Assembly (NCBI GenBank): GCA_007133055.1
Contig: SLNM01000123.1
Coordinates: 1 to 6,668, forward strand
DNA from: Lentisphaeria bacterium
GTDB lineage: Bacteria; Verrucomicrobiota; Lentisphaeria; Oligosphaerales; PUNB01
Direction of reading: 5' to 3'
DNA: 6,668 nt
The notes under the pieces are model-generated. The model searched no databases and was not told where the DNA came from. It was given only the letters and a program-made list of their open reading frames with translations. Position 1 is the first letter of the stretch, and the number at the start of each line of letters is the position of its first letter. Shown in pieces: positions 4,948 to 6,668 of the stretch. The position numbers were made by a program, and so were the translations under genes.

Positions 4948-6668
4948 CTAGTATTCCAAGTCAATAGGTTCATCCAGCATGGCGCGTATAGTGAAGTGCC
5001 GCAAGTTCAGCACCTGTTCCGACACTCGATAATCCTCGAACCCAGTTTCGGTCTCGAAGAAAATCGGCAGATTTCTAAGGCTGGCCAGAAATAACTGCTC
5101 CGGTCCCACTGTTCTTATCACCGACTCGCCCTGCCTACCCGGCCCAGCGGGCATATTTTCCGGAGACAACCCTAGTTCCTCTTCGGTCTGCGCCACCTGG
5201 TCGGTTGCGACTCCGGCTCCAGAGGCACCGGGTCGGTCAGGCAAGGACAGGCTTCGGCCGCTAATCTCGACCCCGACAATTCTCCCCCGCGGTCCCCGCT
5301 CCTCTGTTTCAATCTCACTGGGGCGGGCCTCCTCGCCGTAGAACTCCCCGTCAAATTCTCGCATCTCCATGTCTCGTATCGGAGGTTGACCAAAGGGGGT
5401 GCCCGGCCTGCTTGCCGGGCGACGCCGATCAACCGCTTCCTCCTCCCGTGCTCGCTCAAAGATAGGCTCCATCCGAGTGATCCATAGGAAGTCCGGCACG
5501 GTTGTTTCAATCTGATTCAGTATGACCGCCCACTGTTGGCGCCGCCGCAGGACGCTCTCCAGCGCCCGATACTTGTCCCGCACTGCGTCAACCCTGCGTA
5601 CGGCAGTGCTGATCTGGCGGTCTGTGGCTTCAAACTGCTGTCTCTTTTCCTGCAGTTCGTCGAGGATCGGTTCGTAGACCTGCAATCGATGCATGTTGGC
5701 GAGCAGGGATAGCAGGAAAACCAGTAGCGCCGCGCAGGCGATGCCCAGCAGATATGGTTTTTTCTGCTCCAGTTGCACCTGGCGCCTAATCCGCTCTGGA
5801 ATCAAATTGATTTCCACCGGACACGATCCTCGGTACCGGAGAGCGAGGCCCACAAGTTGACTGAAACTATGGGCTCGTTCCTCCAATTTCTGGACGTTGA
5901 TCGCGGGCGAAACCCGAACCACCTTGAACGGGTTGAGGTACTCCACCTCGATCCCCAGTTTTTCGGCGAAAAACTGATCGGTGAAATTCATGATCGAGGA
6001 GCCGCCGGCGAGAAACAGCTTTTTCGGGCGGGCTCCCTTCTGATGCGAGCGGTAGAGAGTAATCGAGCGGTTGATTTCACCGTGCAGCCTGGTCATCACG
6101 CCGCGAACGATTTTTGAGACGGCGGCGGCGACTTCCGAAGCCGGATCCTCGTAGGCGCCGCCAAGTCCGACAAAGCCGTGGCGCAGTTTAATCTCCTCGG
6201 CTTCGGCCGGGTCCACTCCCAGTTCCTTGGCTATTTGCTGGGTGATCGTGACACCCGCGATCGGAATGGTGCGGGTGAAGAATTGATTGCGGTCGACAAA
6301 CATGAGGTTGGTGCTGCGCCCGCCAATGTCCAAAACCAGGTTGCATCCGTCGATTCCCACTCCGTTGGCACGGGCTGCATTGTAGGCGGCGCAGAAAGAG
6401 GCGTCGACCATGATCGGACGCAGTCCGACCGACTGCACGGCGGCAACAATGTCCTCGACGATCTCCTTTTTGACCACCACAAACATAACTTCCAGCTCTT
6501 CCGCCTCGGGATTGGCGATCAACTGGTAGTCCCACACCACTTCCTCGATGGGGAAGGGAACATTCTGACGCGCCTCAAACTCGACAATCTGGCGAACCCG
6601 ATGTTCCTGCTCGGAAACGGGGGGGAGCTTGACGAAGCGGGAAAGCGTGAACTGGCCGGAAATCGAAA
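4948..6668 (-). CDS. pilM: PilM-PilN fusion protein of a type IV pilus alignment complex (5' end cut off by the window)
   Basis: The frame stays open to the window edge, so 572 residues are visible and the true start lies outside. By family comparison roughly 80-100 N-terminal residues are missing, including the first phosphate loop. Visible residues 1-282 are PilM (actin/FtsA fold): 'SRFVKLPPV', then 'QNVPFPIEEVVWDYQ', the phosphate-2 motif 'LDIGGRSTNL' at about 111-121, and the adenosine motif 'LAGGSSIM' at about 219-226. At about 286 the chain runs straight into a PilN start, 'INLIPERIRR'. This continues with one membrane helix (about 304-325), a coiled coil (about 326-382), 'VPDFLWITRM', and a split PilN core ('IVGVEISGRSLSL' at about 463-475, then 'EQLFLASLRNLPIFF' from about 523). 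Two low-complexity charged/proline stretches (about 403-462 and 477-520) interrupt that core. PilM normally binds ATP and the short cytoplasmic tail of PilN; here the two are covalently joined, as in GspL. A GTG at 6540 is just an internal valine codon, not a start. PilM identity is firm; the PilN assignment rests on motif, topology and position. Confidence -1.
   Translation of the reverse strand, partial: SISGQFTLSRFVKLPPVSEQEHRVRQIVEFEARQNVPFPIEEVVWDYQLIANPEAEELEVMFVVVKKEIVEDIVAAVQSVGLRPIMVDASFCAAYNAARANGVGIDGCNLVLDIGGRSTNLMFVDRNQFFTRTIPIAGVTITQQIAKELGVDPAEAEEIKLRHGFVGLGGAYEDPASEVAAAVSKIVRGVMTRLHGEINRSITLYRSHQKGARPKKLFLAGGSSIMNFTDQFFAEKLGIEVEYLNPFKVVRVSPAINVQKLEERAHSFSQLVGLALRYRGSCPVEINLIPERIRRQVQLEQKKPYLLGIACAALLVFLLSLLANMHRLQVYEPILDELQEKRQQFEATDRQISTAVRRVDAVRDKYRALESVLRRRQQWAVILNQIETTVPDFLWITRMEPIFERAREEEAVDRRRPASRPGTPFGQPPIRDMEMREFDGEFYGEEARPSEIETEERGPRGRIVGVEISGRSLSLPDRPGASGAGVATDQVAQTEEELGLSPENMPAGPGRQGESVIRTVGPEQLFLASLRNLPIFFETETGFEDYRVSEQVLNLRHFTIRAMLDEPIDLEY

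Overview
The window carries one co-oriented block of four genes, all on the minus strand. Together they look like the alignment and outer-membrane pore part of a type IV pilus (T4P) machine, in the classical order M/N, O, P, Q. Reading 5' to 3' on the minus strand (right to left): (1) 6668-4948, a PilM ATPase-fold protein fused in one frame to a PilN-like membrane protein, with its N-terminus cut off by the window edge; (2) about 4844-3921, a PilO-like single-pass membrane protein; (3) 3916-2861, a single-pass membrane protein in the PilP position with an unexpected four-cysteine zinc-ribbon-like knuckle; (4) 2599-32, a large secretin (PilQ/GspD superfamily) with a signal peptide, a tandem-repeat spacer and TPR-like helices ahead of its N-domains. 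The prepilin, PilB, PilC and PilT genes are not in the window.

Organism: composition is moderately GC-rich, Shine-Dalgarno use is mixed, and TTG is used as a start codon. The locus layout (TPR-bearing secretin, a PilP-position protein of unknown family, a PilO-like protein of about 310 residues, and a PilM-type protein) resembles from memory the Amuc_1098-Amuc_1101 cluster of Akkermansia muciniphila. I therefore lean towards the Planctomycetota-Verrucomicrobiota-Chlamydiota group (Verrucomicrobiota, Kiritimatiellota or Lentisphaerota). This is an inference from architecture, not from a search.

Layout: the O and P genes are separated by only 4 nt, and the P gene's ribosome binding site lies inside the end of the O gene, so those two are translationally linked. 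A roughly 73-103 nt gap with no clear ribosome binding site separates the M/N fusion from O. A 222-261 nt gap precedes the secretin. It holds three short inverted repeats, two A6/T6 tracts and a possible -10 hexamer, so the secretin may have its own promoter or a structured leader. The last 31 bases after the secretin hold only a weak stem-loop.

How the genes would work together: the PilM part sits in the cytoplasm, and its fused PilN part crosses the inner membrane. PilN pairs with PilO in the periplasm, the PilP-position protein extends from the inner membrane towards the outer membrane, and the secretin forms the pore. The PilM-PilN fusion gives the same topology as GspL of type II secretion. 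The most unusual points are this fusion, the predicted periplasmic zinc-ribbon-like motif, the TPR-containing secretin with an in-frame 18-bp tandem repeat, and the structured region upstream of the secretin.
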